A DNA stretch of 64,000 nt. It comes from Achromobacter xylosoxidans (GTDB taxonomy: Bacteria; Pseudomonadota; Gammaproteobacteria; Burkholderiales; Burkholderiaceae_B). Of this stretch, positions 63,988-64,000 are shown one piece after another. The notes under the pieces were generated by a model. It was not told the origin of the DNA. It saw only the letters and a list, made by a program, of their open reading frames with translations, and did no database searches. The stretch lies in the NCBI RefSeq assembly GCF_001457475.1, contig NZ_LN831029.1:3348001-3412000 (forward strand), read 5' to 3'. The number at the start of each line of letters is the position of its first letter. Position 1 is the first letter of the stretch. The translations under genes and the position numbers were made by a program.

Positions 63988-64000
63988 GTTGGAAAACAGC

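Overview
The window is very GC-rich, gene-dense DNA with features of an Alcaligenaceae betaproteobacterium. I infer Achromobacter or a close Bordetella relative from the Bug-type tricarboxylate-binding protein, the nar cluster layout, the paired MocR and TetR regulators, and codon use saturated with G/C at third positions. No rRNA, tRNA, CRISPR array, insertion sequence or prophage was seen. The only stretch over 300 bp without a gene (51639-52064) contains a strikingly AT-rich island upstream of an autotransporter gene.

Region 1 (1-18.1 kb) is a nitrate-respiration block. Almost everything is on the minus strand: narK1, narK2, narG, narH, narJ, narI, a parvulin, moaA, a beta-carbonic anhydrase, mobB, narX, narL and a partial ubiU (O2-independent ubiquinone hydroxylation). 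These genes import nitrate, build the membrane nitrate reductase with its molybdenum cofactor, sense nitrate and keep ubiquinone synthesis running without oxygen. nnrS diverges from narK1 with a convincing NsrR operator. Anr/Fnr-type boxes lie before ubiU and narK1, and a palindrome is shared by the narG and narK1 promoters.

Region 2 (18.2-33.5 kb) is mixed metabolism and export: a FAD monooxygenase divergent from a LysR regulator, an MdtABC-type RND pump, a LysR regulator divergent from an M20 peptidase and a Bug protein, and a Fur-box-preceded PepSY/DUF3325 pair whose first gene may begin with CTG.

Region 3 (33.5-36.6 kb) is the class III ribonucleotide reductase operon. The glycyl-radical domain is not part of NrdD but is encoded by its own 60-codon gene between nrdD and nrdG. 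The promoter combines an Anr/Fnr box with two NrdR boxes.

Region 4 (36.6-46.1 kb) holds a MocR regulator divergent from a catabolic class II HMG-CoA reductase gene with a TctB/TctA-like transporter, a nitronate-monooxygenase-like enzyme, and a TetR gene overlapping a rifamycin-phosphotransferase-like dikinase.

Region 5 (46.1-51.6 kb) looks like a periplasmic methionine-oxidation defence island: a two-component system divergent from a cytochrome b, a YedY-like molybdoenzyme, a secreted methionine-rich MXKDX repeat peptide, and exported MsrB and MsrA.

Region 6 (51.6-64 kb) carries an autotransporter, Dps, a divergent M24 peptidase homologue, three transcription factors, a PhlG-like hydrolase with a divergent TetR, an MFS transporter, a MocR regulator divergent from a DMT exporter, and a YbdD-family gene at the right edge.
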